Source: Cellulomonas humilata
GTDB lineage: Bacteria; Actinomycetota; Actinomycetes; Actinomycetales; Cellulomonadaceae
DNA: 64,000 nucleotides
Reading direction: 5' to 3'
Assembly (NCBI RefSeq): GCF_013359775.1
Contig: NZ_JABMCI010000043.1
Span: 1-64,000 of the forward strand
The notes under the pieces are model-generated. The model was not told the DNA's origin and ran no database searches. It worked only from the letters and a program-made list of their open reading frames with translations. This document shows positions 43,937 through 52,039 of this stretch, in pieces; within the stretch, counting starts at the first letter, position 1; each line of letters starts with the position of its first letter. Position numbers and translations under genes: made by a program.

Positions 43937-44512
43937 ATGACGACCGAGGCGGCCCCGCGCACCACCTACCTGCTGGTGGACGGCGAGAACATCGACGCGA
44001 CGCTCGGCTCGTCGATCCTCGGCGGGCGGCCCACCCCCGAGCAGCGGCCCCGCTGGGAACGCGTGCTGACCTTCGCGCAGCAGACGTGGAACCAGCCGGT
44101 CAAGGCCCTGTTCTTCCTCAACGCCTCCAACGGCAACCTGCCCATGTCGTTCGTGCAGGCGCTGCTGGCCATCGGGTTCCAGCCCATCCCGCTGTCGGGC
44201 GAGTCGTACGAGAAGGTCGTCGACATCGGCATCAAGCGCACGCTCGAGGCCATCCACGGCCGCGGTGGCGACGTGCTCCTGGCCAGCCACGACGGCGACT
44301 TCGCGCCCGAGCTCGAGCAGCTCGTCGACGACGAGGACCGCCGCGTCGGCCTGCTCGCCTTCCGCGAGTTCACGAGCACCCAGCTGTCCGCCCTCGTCGG
44401 CCGCGGGCTGGAGACGTTCGACCTCGAGGGCGACGTCGCCGCGTTCAACGTCCAGCTCCCCCGCCTGCGGATCATCCCGCTCGACGAGTTCGACCCGCTG
44501 CGCTACCTCTGA
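43937..44512 (+). CDS. NYN-domain protein (PIN-like nuclease fold)
   Basis: A 191-residue single-domain NYN protein, a fold related to PIN ribonucleases. Conserved acidic residues expected for metal binding are visible in YLLVDGENIDA, VVDIGIKRTLEAI and VLLASHDGDFAPEL. The ATG stands 6 nt after TACGCT (leaderless). It comes just after the xylanase terminator on the same strand but is probably unrelated. RNA cleavage is the family expectation and is not shown here. Confidence 0.88.
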   Translation: MTTEAAPRTTYLLVDGENIDATLGSSILGGRPTPEQRPRWERVLTFAQQTWNQPVKALFFLNASNGNLPMSFVQALLAIGFQPIPLSGESYEKVVDIGIKRTLEAIHGRGGDVLLASHDGDFAPELEQLVDDEDRRVGLLAFREFTSTQLSALVGRGLETFDLEGDVAAFNVQLPRLRIIPLDEFDPLRYL

Positions 44513-44645
44513 GCCCTCCACAAGGGACCTAGGTCACGGGGCCATAACGGTTACCTGCTACTGGCGCAGATTTACCTAGTACCCCGTGGCTCACATGCTT
44601 TGTGCGCTGGTAGACAGTGCGCTGGTCCCGCCCGAGAACCCCGGT

Positions 44646-44677
44646 GACCTGCCCCGTCAACGGTGACGGTGCAGGTC
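44646..44677. repeat. Inverted repeat containing GTGCAGGTC arms
   Basis: A 14-bp near-perfect stem (one mismatch, arm GACCTGCCCCGTCA) with a 4-nt ACGG loop. The outer arms extend to TGACCTGC and GCAGGTCA, the same core as the motif upstream of whiB1 and cebE. It lies about 80 bp before the membrane protein start. Confidence 0.65.
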
Positions 44678-44755
44678 AACGGACTCTTGGGCGGCCATCT
44701 ACCGGCAGCACTGCTGGAGCGGATCCGCTCCGCCAGTCACCACGACGAGGTGGTC

Positions 44756-45370
44756 ATGAAGCGTCACATCTTGGCGGGGCTCGTCCTCGCGCTCCTGACG
44801 ACAGTTATCGTCCTGATCTCCGGTCCCGAGCTCCAGGGCGTCGCCCTGCTCGGCGCGGCACTCGGCGGTGCCCTCGGCCTCGTGCCCGACCGGACCCCCG
44901 CGCAGCGCGCGGCCGGGTTCGCCGTCGGCTTCGTCGCAGCCTGGCTCGGCTACGCCCTGCGCGCCGCGGCCCTGCCCGACGCCGCAGCCGGCCGTGCCGT
45001 CGCGGTCCTCGTCGTCCTGGCGCTCTGCCTGGCGGTCGCCGGGCTCAGCCGCGGGAAGCTCCCGCTGTGGTCCGCGCTGCTCGGAGCCGCCGCGATGGCG
45101 GGTGCGTACGAGGCGACCTACACGGCCGACCCGGCATCCTTCGTCACCTCGTCGGCCGCGACCGCGACGTCGATCCTGCTCGCCGCCGGTGCGGGCTACC
45201 TCGCGACGTCGCTGCTCGGCGCCGTCGTCGAGCAGGACCGCGAGGAGGAGCGCGCCGCCGAGGTACCGCTCTTCTCCCCCGTCGAGGAGGCGGTCGACGC
45301 CAACTCCGGCGTCGCCCCGCGCCGCGGCCTGCCCGCCACCCGTCCATTCGACCCCCAGCCGGAGGCCTGA
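44756..45370 (+). CDS. Polytopic membrane protein of unknown function, partner of the heptad-repeat protein
   Basis: A 204-residue protein with about five hydrophobic helices in the first 155 residues and a charged, acidic-then-polar cytoplasmic tail. I recognise no family. ATG 44756 with GAGG 6 nt ahead is chosen over an upstream GTG 31 codons earlier, whose residues are not hydrophobic or conserved-looking. The next gene starts 2 bp after its stop, with its ribosome-binding site inside this gene, so the two are co-translated and probably act together at the envelope. Confidence 0.75.
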   Translation: MKRHILAGLVLALLTTVIVLISGPELQGVALLGAALGGALGLVPDRTPAQRAAGFAVGFVAAWLGYALRAAALPDAAAGRAVAVLVVLALCLAVAGLSRGKLPLWSALLGAAAMAGAYEATYTADPASFVTSSAATATSILLAAGAGYLATSLLGAVVEQDREEERAAEVPLFSPVEEAVDANSGVAPRRGLPATRPFDPQPEA

Positions 45371-45371
45371 C

Positions 45372-47666
45372 GTGCGACGCACGACCACCACCGCGGCCGC
45401 AGCCGTCGTCCTGATCCCCCTGCTCGTCGCCACCGCCGGATCCCCCGCGTTCGCCGCGGACTCCGGCGACGTCGCCGTCACCAACACCGAGACCGTCCAG
45501 GCCCGGCTGTCCGCGACCGGCGCCTACCAGAGCGCGCGCGTGTACGAGCAGCTGGCCCTGAGCGGCACAGGCACCACGACGATCGAGAACCCGGTCTCCA
45601 CCAAGGGCCTGCGCAACCTCGACGGGTTCGGCGGCCAGAAGGTGGTCGACGGCAAGCAGGTCACCACGCTGAGCGTCGACGGCGAGCGCCGCGAGCGGTC
45701 CGTGAGCACCTACGACAAGGACCTCCCCCTCACCGTCGAGGTCACCTACACGTTCGACGGGAAGGCCGTGCAGCCGGGCGCGGTGGTCGGCAAGACCGGC
45801 ACGCTCGGCGTGCACTACAAGGTCACCAACGTCACCGGGTCGATGCAGGACGTCACCTACGACGACGGCACCGGCACGCAGGCGACGGCCTCGGCCCAGA
45901 CGGTCATCCCGATGATCGGCCAGCTGGTCACGGTCCTGCCCGCCACGTTCACCGACGTGCAGTCCGACGAGGCCGGCATCGCCGGTGACGGACGCGGCGG
46001 CACCCGCATGCAGTTCCAGATGACCCTGTTCCCACCCATCGGCTCCGCCAGCGCCGAGTTCGGCTACACCGCGCAGGTCAGCCACGCGGTCGTCCCGAAG
46101 GCCACGCTCACGTCGATGGCGGTCTCCCCGCTCGACTACCCCTCGTTCAAGGGCGGCGCCGCCAGCTACCAGGCCGGTGCGCAGAAGGGCGTCGACCTCA
46201 CAGGCGCAGGCCTGAAGCTCGACGACTCCGTCATCCAGCTGCACGACGGCGCGGCCCAGCTGCTCGCCGGTCTGCTCCAGCTCCGCGACGGCGCGTCGAA
46301 GCTCTCTGACGGGCTCAACGACTCGGCGGTCCCCGGAGCCAACCAGCTGGCCACCGGCCTGAACCGGGACGCCGCCCCTGGTGCCGCTCAGCTGGCCGCG
46401 GGCGCCAAGCAGCTCGACGACGGCCTCGCGCAGGCCCGAGCCAAGGCGCCGCAGCTGATCGACGGGCTGGTCCAGGTGGACGGCGGGCTCGCTCAGGTCG
46501 ACGCCGGCCTGGCCAAGCTGTACGGCGACATCGGCGCGCTGCCGACGCAGGCACAACAGCTGCACGACGGCATCGCTCGGCTGCGGAACGCTATCGGCAC
46601 GACCACCACACCGGACACGCTCCTTGCGGGCGTCGACCAGCTCCGCCTGGGCATTACGGGCGCCTCCGGCCAGGCGGCGACGCTCTCCGCGGGATCGGTG
46701 ACGCTCGGCAACAAGATCCAGGCTGCTGTGGATGCCCTGGCGGCGATGAAGCCAGCGATGAACCCCGCCTACGCCGCCGACTATCAGAGCGCCATCGACG
46801 GCCTCGCCGGCGCAGTCCCCCTGCTGACCGCCACCGGCAACCCGGCGACGATCGCGGGTGGGGCGACCGCCCTCTCCACGGGGCTCGCCGGTGCTGCCGG
46901 CAATCTCGGGAGGGTGGAGTGCGGACTCAGCTCCCGCTCCCTGAGCGCGTGCCCCGCCTCGCAGCCCGGTCTGCTCGAGGGGCTCATGGCTAAGAAGGCG
47001 ACCGACAATTTCGACGGCGTCGACGCCGGTGTCACGGCCCTGGTGGACGGCGTCGTTGCCAAGGTGCAAGGCGGCGTCGGAACCGCGACCGACACGAAGG
47101 CGAACGGCACTCTCCGCGGGGGCGTCCACTCGCTCCAGGCCGGGACTGACCAGCTCAGTGCCGGCGGCGACACCCTCGCGTCCGGCCTGGCCCAGCTCGG
47201 CGCCGGTGCGAGCCGGCTGAACACCGGCGCAAGCGACCTCTCCGCAGGCATCGCCAAGGCGGCCGCCGGATCGCGGGCGCTCTCAGACGGCCTCGCGGAC
47301 GCAGCCGACGGCTCGACCCAGCTGTCCGAGGGCGCCGCCAAGGCGGCCGACGGTGCGCCGAAGCTGGTCGACGGCACGCAGCGGTTGTCCGACGAGGGCA
47401 CCTCGCAGGTGGTCGTCAGCGGCAAGGGGACCGCGGAGGACTTCGGCGTGAAGTACGCGGTGCTCAGCGCCCAGGCCGACCGGGCCGCGGCGGAGGGCAT
47501 GGCCTACGGCGCACCGGACGGTGCGGCGGGGTTCACGGCGTACTCGATCGACATCGCCGGGGTGGACGGGACCGGGGTCAGCTCGCTCGGTCGCCTCATC
47601 GCGGCGATCGCGCTGTTCGCCGCAGGGATCGGTCTGGCGACGTTCGCGCGGCGCCGGTTCGTCTGA
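45372..47666 (+). CDS. Secreted, membrane-anchored heptad-repeat protein (YhgE/Pip-like)
   Basis: A 764-residue protein with a Sec signal peptide (cleavage near PAFA-AD, residue about 28), a beta-rich domain of about 240 residues, and a long helical region of about 420 residues. That region has many LxxG heptads (GAAQLLAGLLQLRDGASKL and similar), two Cys in the middle (VECGLSSRSLSAC), and one C-terminal helix followed by ARRRF. The heptads are those of YhgE/Pip and 'X-X-X-Leu-X-X-Gly' proteins, which include the phage receptor YueB/EsaA. Unlike full Pip proteins there is only one C-terminal helix. GTG 45372 has GGAGG ahead. Function unknown; surface stalk or receptor by analogy. Confidence 0.82.
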   Translation: MRRTTTTAAAAVVLIPLLVATAGSPAFAADSGDVAVTNTETVQARLSATGAYQSARVYEQLALSGTGTTTIENPVSTKGLRNLDGFGGQKVVDGKQVTTLSVDGERRERSVSTYDKDLPLTVEVTYTFDGKAVQPGAVVGKTGTLGVHYKVTNVTGSMQDVTYDDGTGTQATASAQTVIPMIGQLVTVLPATFTDVQSDEAGIAGDGRGGTRMQFQMTLFPPIGSASAEFGYTAQVSHAVVPKATLTSMAVSPLDYPSFKGGAASYQAGAQKGVDLTGAGLKLDDSVIQLHDGAAQLLAGLLQLRDGASKLSDGLNDSAVPGANQLATGLNRDAAPGAAQLAAGAKQLDDGLAQARAKAPQLIDGLVQVDGGLAQVDAGLAKLYGDIGALPTQAQQLHDGIARLRNAIGTTTTPDTLLAGVDQLRLGITGASGQAATLSAGSVTLGNKIQAAVDALAAMKPAMNPAYAADYQSAIDGLAGAVPLLTATGNPATIAGGATALSTGLAGAAGNLGRVECGLSSRSLSACPASQPGLLEGLMAKKATDNFDGVDAGVTALVDGVVAKVQGGVGTATDTKANGTLRGGVHSLQAGTDQLSAGGDTLASGLAQLGAGASRLNTGASDLSAGIAKAAAGSRALSDGLADAADGSTQLSEGAAKAADGAPKLVDGTQRLSDEGTSQVVVSGKGTAEDFGVKYAVLSAQADRAAAEGMAYGAPDGAAGFTAYSIDIAGVDGTGVSSLGRLIAAIALFAAGIGLATFARRRFV

Positions 47667-47684
47667 CCGCTCCCCCGACAGACG

Positions 47685-47725
47685 CCGAAGGCGTGCGACC
47701 CACCCCCGGGGTCGCACGCCTTCGG
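47685..47725. terminator. Bidirectional terminator
   Basis: A perfect 17-bp stem (left arm CCGAAGGCGTGCGACCC) with a 7-nt loop between convergent stops, 18 bp from one and 4 bp from the other. Confidence 0.8.
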
Positions 47726-47729
47726 GCTG

Positions 47730-48488
47730 TCAGGAGTCGAAGCCGGTCGCGAGCGTGTCGTCGATCGCCTGCTGCACCTGCTCGCGATGCTCGGACTCGA
47801 GCAGGGCGACCCCGTGGGCGCTGCCGCTGAGCTCGACGAACGTGCTCGGGTCGTCCGCGCGTGCGACCGCCTCCGACGAGTCGACGCCGACGCTCGAGTC
47901 GTCGGTCGAGGCGATGACCAGAAGTGGTCCGTCGTAGCTGCTCGATGCCGACTGCGCGTCCTGACCGTCGAAGGCGGCCGGCGGTCCGAGCGCCACGACC
48001 GCGACCGCGTCGACCTCGGCGGCGAGCGCGGCCGAGTACGTGCCGCCCTTCGAGGCGCCGACTAGGGCGACGTCCGTCGCGCCGAGGCTGCGCAGCGTGT
48101 CGGCGGCGGCGAGGAACGACGCCCTGCCGTCGTCCGCCCAGCCGAACGACGCGACCAGGTAGCCCTCCCCCGCCAGCCGGGCCAGCTCGTCCGCCCACTG
48201 GCACGCGTCGCCCCGGTCCTGCGGCGCCAGGAGCACCCCTCGGGTGCCGCCCCCGGCGAAGGACACGAGCGTGGGGTCGTCCGCGGCGCCGGTGGTCACC
48301 GTCGCGGTGCCCGCCGGGAGGCACGCCGGGGTGTCGGCCGGGGTGAGCGAGGCGGAGATGGCGGTGGGTACCGGTGCGATCGTCGGGGTCGCCGCGTCCT
48401 CGGCCTCGCCGGGCCCACCGGACGACGTGCACGCGGCGAGGGTCAGGACGGCGACGGCGGAGGTCAGGGCGCGCACGGCTCTGGGCAT
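47730..48488 (-). CDS. Alpha/beta-hydrolase lipoprotein
   Basis: A 252-residue predicted lipoprotein. The signal peptide ends LTLAAC (Cys20), then about 40 residues of Thr/Pro/Ala-rich linker. The alpha/beta-hydrolase core has nucleophile Ser146 in GASKGG, a candidate acid near STDDSS and the catalytic His in LSGSAHG. It resembles dienelactone-hydrolase-like esterases. It would act on the outer face of the membrane. The substrate is unknown. It is convergent with the heptad-repeat gene across a strong terminator. Confidence 0.85.
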   Translation of the reverse strand: MPRAVRALTSAVAVLTLAACTSSGGPGEAEDAATPTIAPVPTAISASLTPADTPACLPAGTATVTTGAADDPTLVSFAGGGTRGVLLAPQDRGDACQWADELARLAGEGYLVASFGWADDGRASFLAAADTLRSLGATDVALVGASKGGTYSAALAAEVDAVAVVALGPPAAFDGQDAQSASSSYDGPLLVIASTDDSSVGVDSSEAVARADDPSTFVELSGSAHGVALLESEHREQVQQAIDDTLATGFDS

Positions 48489-48532
48489 CCCCCGTTCCTA
48501 GAGGAACGGAAGGTTTCGGGGCAACCCGCGTC

Positions 48533-49273
48533 TCAGGTCGCGGCGTCGTACCGGTCGAGCACGATGTCGACCAGGCGCTCGTCGGGCGCCAGCGGAGCGG
48601 TGACCACGTCGGCGCCGGCCTCGAGCACCCGGTCGTAGAAGTAGCCAGGCGCCAGCAGGTACGAGGCGACCACCACGCGTCCGCCGGGCGGCACGTCGGC
48701 CCGCGCCGTGGCGACGGCCGCCGGCACGCGCGGCTCAGCCCCGGCCCCGTAGCCGATGGTCACGGGCTGCTCCAGCCGGTCGGCCAGGCCGGCGGCGACC
48801 GACTCCACGGCGAGCGCGGCGGCGGGGTCCGTCGAGCCGGCCGCAGCCAGCACGACGAGGTCGTCGGGGGCCAGGCCTGCCGCGTCCAGGCGGTCCACCA
48901 GGATGTCCACCAGTCGAGGGTCCGGACCGAGCGGCGACGCCGCGGTGGCACCCGGCTGGTCGACCGCCGCCGCGATGTCGACCTTCACGTGGAAGCCGAC
49001 CGAGAGCAGCAGCGGCACGACGACCGCACCCGATGCGTCGCTCTCCAGGGCGTGCTCGACCACGTCGGCGACCTCGGGCTCCTGGACGTCCACGAACGCC
49101 TCGCGCACGTCGAGGTCGGGCCGCGCCGAGGCGACGCCGGTCAGGATCGAGCGGACGGCCGCGCGGCCGGCGACGTCGTCGGTGCCGTGCGAGCAGCCGA
49201 TCAGGACGGGCCCCTCGACCACGTCGTGCGGACGATCGGGCGCGGGACCGCGGGCGTGCAGCGCGTTCGTCAT
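48533..49273 (-). CDS. Sirohydrochlorin chelatase (CbiX/SirB-like)
   Basis: A 246-residue protein with two CbiX-type halves: IGCSHGTDDVAGRAAV with the metal-binding His near the start, LLLSVGFHVKVDI, and in the second half VVASYLLAPGYFYDRV. It probably inserts iron into sirohydrochlorin to finish sirohaem for NirB. Its ATG overlaps the hemD stop (ATGA), and it is the last gene of the nirBD-cysG-hemD operon. The long upstream frame is an artefact. Iron rather than cobalt is inferred from the operon. Confidence 0.88.
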   Translation of the reverse strand: MTNALHARGPAPDRPHDVVEGPVLIGCSHGTDDVAGRAAVRSILTGVASARPDLDVREAFVDVQEPEVADVVEHALESDASGAVVVPLLLSVGFHVKVDIAAAVDQPGATAASPLGPDPRLVDILVDRLDAAGLAPDDLVVLAAAGSTDPAAALAVESVAAGLADRLEQPVTIGYGAGAEPRVPAAVATARADVPPGGRVVVASYLLAPGYFYDRVLEAGADVVTAPLAPDERLVDIVLDRYDAAT

Positions 49274-50388
49274 ACGGCCTCCTCCAGCTGGAGACGGTAT
49301 CCCCTCTTGACCACCGTGCGGATGAGCACGCGGCTCCCGGTCGCGTCCCGCAGGCGCGCGATCGCCACCTCCGCGGCGTGCGGGTCCCGCGAGTCGCCCG
49401 GGAGCACGGCCAGCACCTGGTCGCGCGGGACGACGGAGCCTCCCGCGGCGGCGAGCAGCCGGAGGACCTCCAGCCCGGTGGGCGTGAGCGCCAGCACGTG
49501 CCCGTCCAGGACTGCGGTGCCGCGATGGACCTGGAGCGGTCCGGCGACGGTCTGGAGGGCCTGGAGGCCGCCGTAGTGACCGACGAGCGCGCGGACCAGG
49601 GAGCCGAGGCGGCCGCGTTCCGGGACGAGCGGCTCGATGCCGCGGTCGAGCAGCGGCTTGGCGGTGATGGGGCCGACGGCGGCCATGACGACGTTGCCGC
49701 GTCGCGCGAGCGCGACGATGCGGTCGGTGACTCCGGCGTCGTCCGCGGCCTCCAGCCAGGCGTGCGCGCCGGGTGCGGACGTGAAGACCACGGCGTCGAT
49801 CTCTCCGGCCGCGACCGCGCGGACAGATGCCTCCACCGCTGCGGGGTCCGGCGGCGGACCCCACCGGTACACGACGAGGCTGCGCACGCGCGCGCCGGCG
49901 GCGGCGAACGCCTCGTCGAGCCCGTCGGCGCCCGCGCCGTGGTGCTGGATCGCGATGTCGCGGCCGGCGACGCCCTCGTCGAGGAGCACCTCGGCGATCT
50001 CCGCGCTGGTCTCCGACTCGGCCACCCAGTCGGCGGTCAGGCCGGCCGCCTGGATCGCTCCGCGGGCCTTGGGTCCCCGCGCCACGAGGCGGGTGCCCCG
50101 GAGCATGTCCACCAGTGGCTCGGCGAGACCCAGGGCGTCCGCGGCCTCGATCCAGCCGCGGAAGCCGATCCCCGTGGTGACGACCACCGTGTCGGGCGGG
50201 TCGGCCAGCAGCGACCGCGTGCCACCCAGCAGGGCGGCGTCGTCGATGTGGGGCACCATGCTCAGCGCGGGGGCGTGCCGGAGCGTGGCTCCGCGGCGAC
50301 CCAGGGCGGCGGCGAGCTCGGCGGACCGGCGGTCCGCGGTGATGAGCACGACGAGGCCCGCGAGGGTCTGGTCGATGGGTTCGCTCAC
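49270..50388 (-). CDS. hemD: Uroporphyrinogen-III synthase fused to an OmpR-type DNA-binding domain
   Basis: A 372-residue fusion. Residues 1-265 or so form a HemD-like two-lobe domain (VVVTTGIGFRGWIEAADALG, IQHHGAGADGL, VVFTSAPGAHAWLEA, AAVGPITAKPLLDRG). Residues about 285-372 form a winged helix of the OmpR type (LTPTGLEVLRLLAAAGGSVV, EVAIARLRDATGSR, VVKRGYRL). Such fusions are known in actinobacterial nitrite-assimilation loci and may be regulators as well as, or instead of, enzymes. GTG start overlaps the cysG stop (GTGA). Whether the synthase half is active cannot be read. Confidence 0.9.
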   Translation of the reverse strand: MSEPIDQTLAGLVVLITADRRSAELAAALGRRGATLRHAPALSMVPHIDDAALLGGTRSLLADPPDTVVVTTGIGFRGWIEAADALGLAEPLVDMLRGTRLVARGPKARGAIQAAGLTADWVAESETSAEIAEVLLDEGVAGRDIAIQHHGAGADGLDEAFAAAGARVRSLVVYRWGPPPDPAAVEASVRAVAAGEIDAVVFTSAPGAHAWLEAADDAGVTDRIVALARRGNVVMAAVGPITAKPLLDRGIEPLVPERGRLGSLVRALVGHYGGLQALQTVAGPLQVHRGTAVLDGHVLALTPTGLEVLRLLAAAGGSVVPRDQVLAVLPGDSRDPHAAEVAIARLRDATGSRVLIRTVVKRGYRLQLEEAV

Positions 50389-51656
50389 AGGGCCATTGTG
50401 ACGGTGCCGGGCGCTGTGGGGTCAGACGACGCGGGGGTGTGAGCCGCGTCACCATGGTCGGGCTCGAGCAGACCGGCCGCCGCGACGGCGCCCAGGACGA
50501 TCACCGCGGGAGCGCGGACCCCGGCCGACGCGGCGACGTCGACCACGTCGTCGAGCCGCGCACGGGTGACGCGCTGACCGGGCAGAGTGCCCTCCTCCAC
50601 GAGTGCCACGGGCGTGGCGGGGTCGGCCCCGGCGTCCAGCGCCTCGGTCGCCAGCGTCGCCAGGGCACTCACGCCCATGAGCACGACGACCGTGCACGAC
50701 CCGTCCCGCAGGCCGGTGAGCGCGGCGGACGACCAGCCGTCGTGGCCGTTCATCACGTGCACGGCGCCGACCGTGCCGCGGTGCGTGAGCGGGATGCCTG
50801 CGGCGGCGGGCGCGGCGAATGCGCTGCTCACCCCCGGGATGACCTCCACCGCGACGTCGGCCTCACGGCAGGCGAGCACCTCCTCGCCGCCCCGGCCGTA
50901 GACGAACGGGTCGCCGCCCTTGAGCCGGACGACGACGCGACCGCGCTGGGCCTGCTCGACCAGGATCCGGCCGATCTCGTGCTGCGGCACCGGGTGGTGC
51001 CCGGGCGTCTTGCCGACGTCGATGATCTCCACCCCGGGAGCCAGCTCGTCGAGCACCGCCACGGGACCCAGCCGGTCGGTCACCACGACGTCCGCCTCGG
51101 CCAGCGCGCGGCGCCCGGCCAGCGTGAGGAGCCCGATGTCGCCGGGTCCGCCGCCGACCAGCACGACCCGCCCCGTGTGCGCCCGGCGCCGGCGCAGGTC
51201 CACGCGGCCCTCGCGCAGCTGCGTCGCGATGGCCTCGCGCAGCGCGAGCGTGCGTCGCGGGTCCGGGGAGCCCGTCGAGACCACGCCGACCAGGACGTCA
51301 CCCTGCTGGGTGGTCGCCGGCGTGCGGGCCGACCCCGCGGAGCCGTCCCCCGCGTCGACGCAGAACGTCTGCCGCGCGGCAGCCCACGCGACGACAGCCT
51401 CGTCCGTCGCGCGGTCGCCCGTGGCCGTGTGCACCAGCCAGGCGCCGTCGAGGTCCGGCTCGACGACCTCGCGCGGGCGCCACACGATCAGTCCCCACCG
51501 GTGCAGGTCCAGGAGCACCTCGCACAGCTGCGGCGCGACCACCTCCACCTGCGCGGCGTCGGCCAGCAGGGACTGCACGCGGCGGGCAGCCACAGGTCCG
51601 CCGCCGACCACGAGCACCCGGCGGCCGGTCAGCTGGAGCCCGAGCATGGTGGTCAT
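50385..51656 (-). CDS. cysG: Sirohaem synthase: precorrin-2 dehydrogenase domain plus uroporphyrinogen-III methyltransferase
   Basis: A 423-residue fusion. The N-terminal NAD-binding domain (RRVLVVGGGPVAARRV, residues about 10-155) resembles CysG_N. The C-terminal SUMT domain (VVLVGGGPGDIGLLTL, DRLG, RLKGGDPFVYGRGGEE, VIPGVSSAFAAPA, GIPLTHRG) makes precorrin-2 with SAM. It is shorter than E. coli CysG, whose N-terminal part also chelates iron; here a separate chelatase gene lies two genes on. ATG overlaps the nirD stop (ATGA) and its stop overlaps hemD. Confidence 0.94.
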   Translation of the reverse strand: MTTMLGLQLTGRRVLVVGGGPVAARRVQSLLADAAQVEVVAPQLCEVLLDLHRWGLIVWRPREVVEPDLDGAWLVHTATGDRATDEAVVAWAAARQTFCVDAGDGSAGSARTPATTQQGDVLVGVVSTGSPDPRRTLALREAIATQLREGRVDLRRRRAHTGRVVLVGGGPGDIGLLTLAGRRALAEADVVVTDRLGPVAVLDELAPGVEIIDVGKTPGHHPVPQHEIGRILVEQAQRGRVVVRLKGGDPFVYGRGGEEVLACREADVAVEVIPGVSSAFAAPAAAGIPLTHRGTVGAVHVMNGHDGWSSAALTGLRDGSCTVVVLMGVSALATLATEALDAGADPATPVALVEEGTLPGQRVTRARLDDVVDVAASAGVRAPAVIVLGAVAAAGLLEPDHGDAAHTPASSDPTAPGTVTMAL

Positions 51657-52039
51657 CGTCCGACCTCGACGAGTCCGTCGGTCACCCGGACGTGCCAGGT
51701 GCGCAGGTCAGGGCTGAGCCCGCGCGCGGGGACCTTGCCGGCGACGTCCAGGCAGCGGCCCGTCGTGAGGTCGAACACCTGCTTGTACATCGGGGAGGCG
51801 ACCGTCGGGACCTCGACCTCGTCGACGAACCGCGATCCGACGATGCCCCGCGAGATCACGTGCGCGTCGCTGAACGGGTCGTGCTGCTGGACCGCCAGCA
51901 CGCGGCCGTCCAGCAGGCGGAACAGGGCGACCTGCTCCCCGTCGAGGAGCGCGGCGACGCCCCGCTCGGGCGCCAGGTCGTCCAGACGGCACACGGTGGT
52001 CCACACAGCGGTGTCCAGCGTGGTCTCCAGCGCGGTCAT
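51653..52039 (-). CDS. nirD: Nitrite reductase (NADH) small subunit NirD
   Basis: A 128-residue Rieske-fold subunit of assimilatory nitrite reductase. It opens WTTVCRLDDLAPERGVAAL and contains DGRVLAVQQHDPFS, GIVGSR, PMYKQVFDLTTGRCL and a final GLVEVGR. As is common in NirD, the cluster-binding His/Cys pairs of true Rieske proteins are missing. ATG overlaps the nirB stop (ATGA), and the longer frame into nirB is rejected. Confidence 0.95.
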   Translation of the reverse strand: MTALETTLDTAVWTTVCRLDDLAPERGVAALLDGEQVALFRLLDGRVLAVQQHDPFSDAHVISRGIVGSRFVDEVEVPTVASPMYKQVFDLTTGRCLDVAGKVPARGLSPDLRTWHVRVTDGLVEVGR

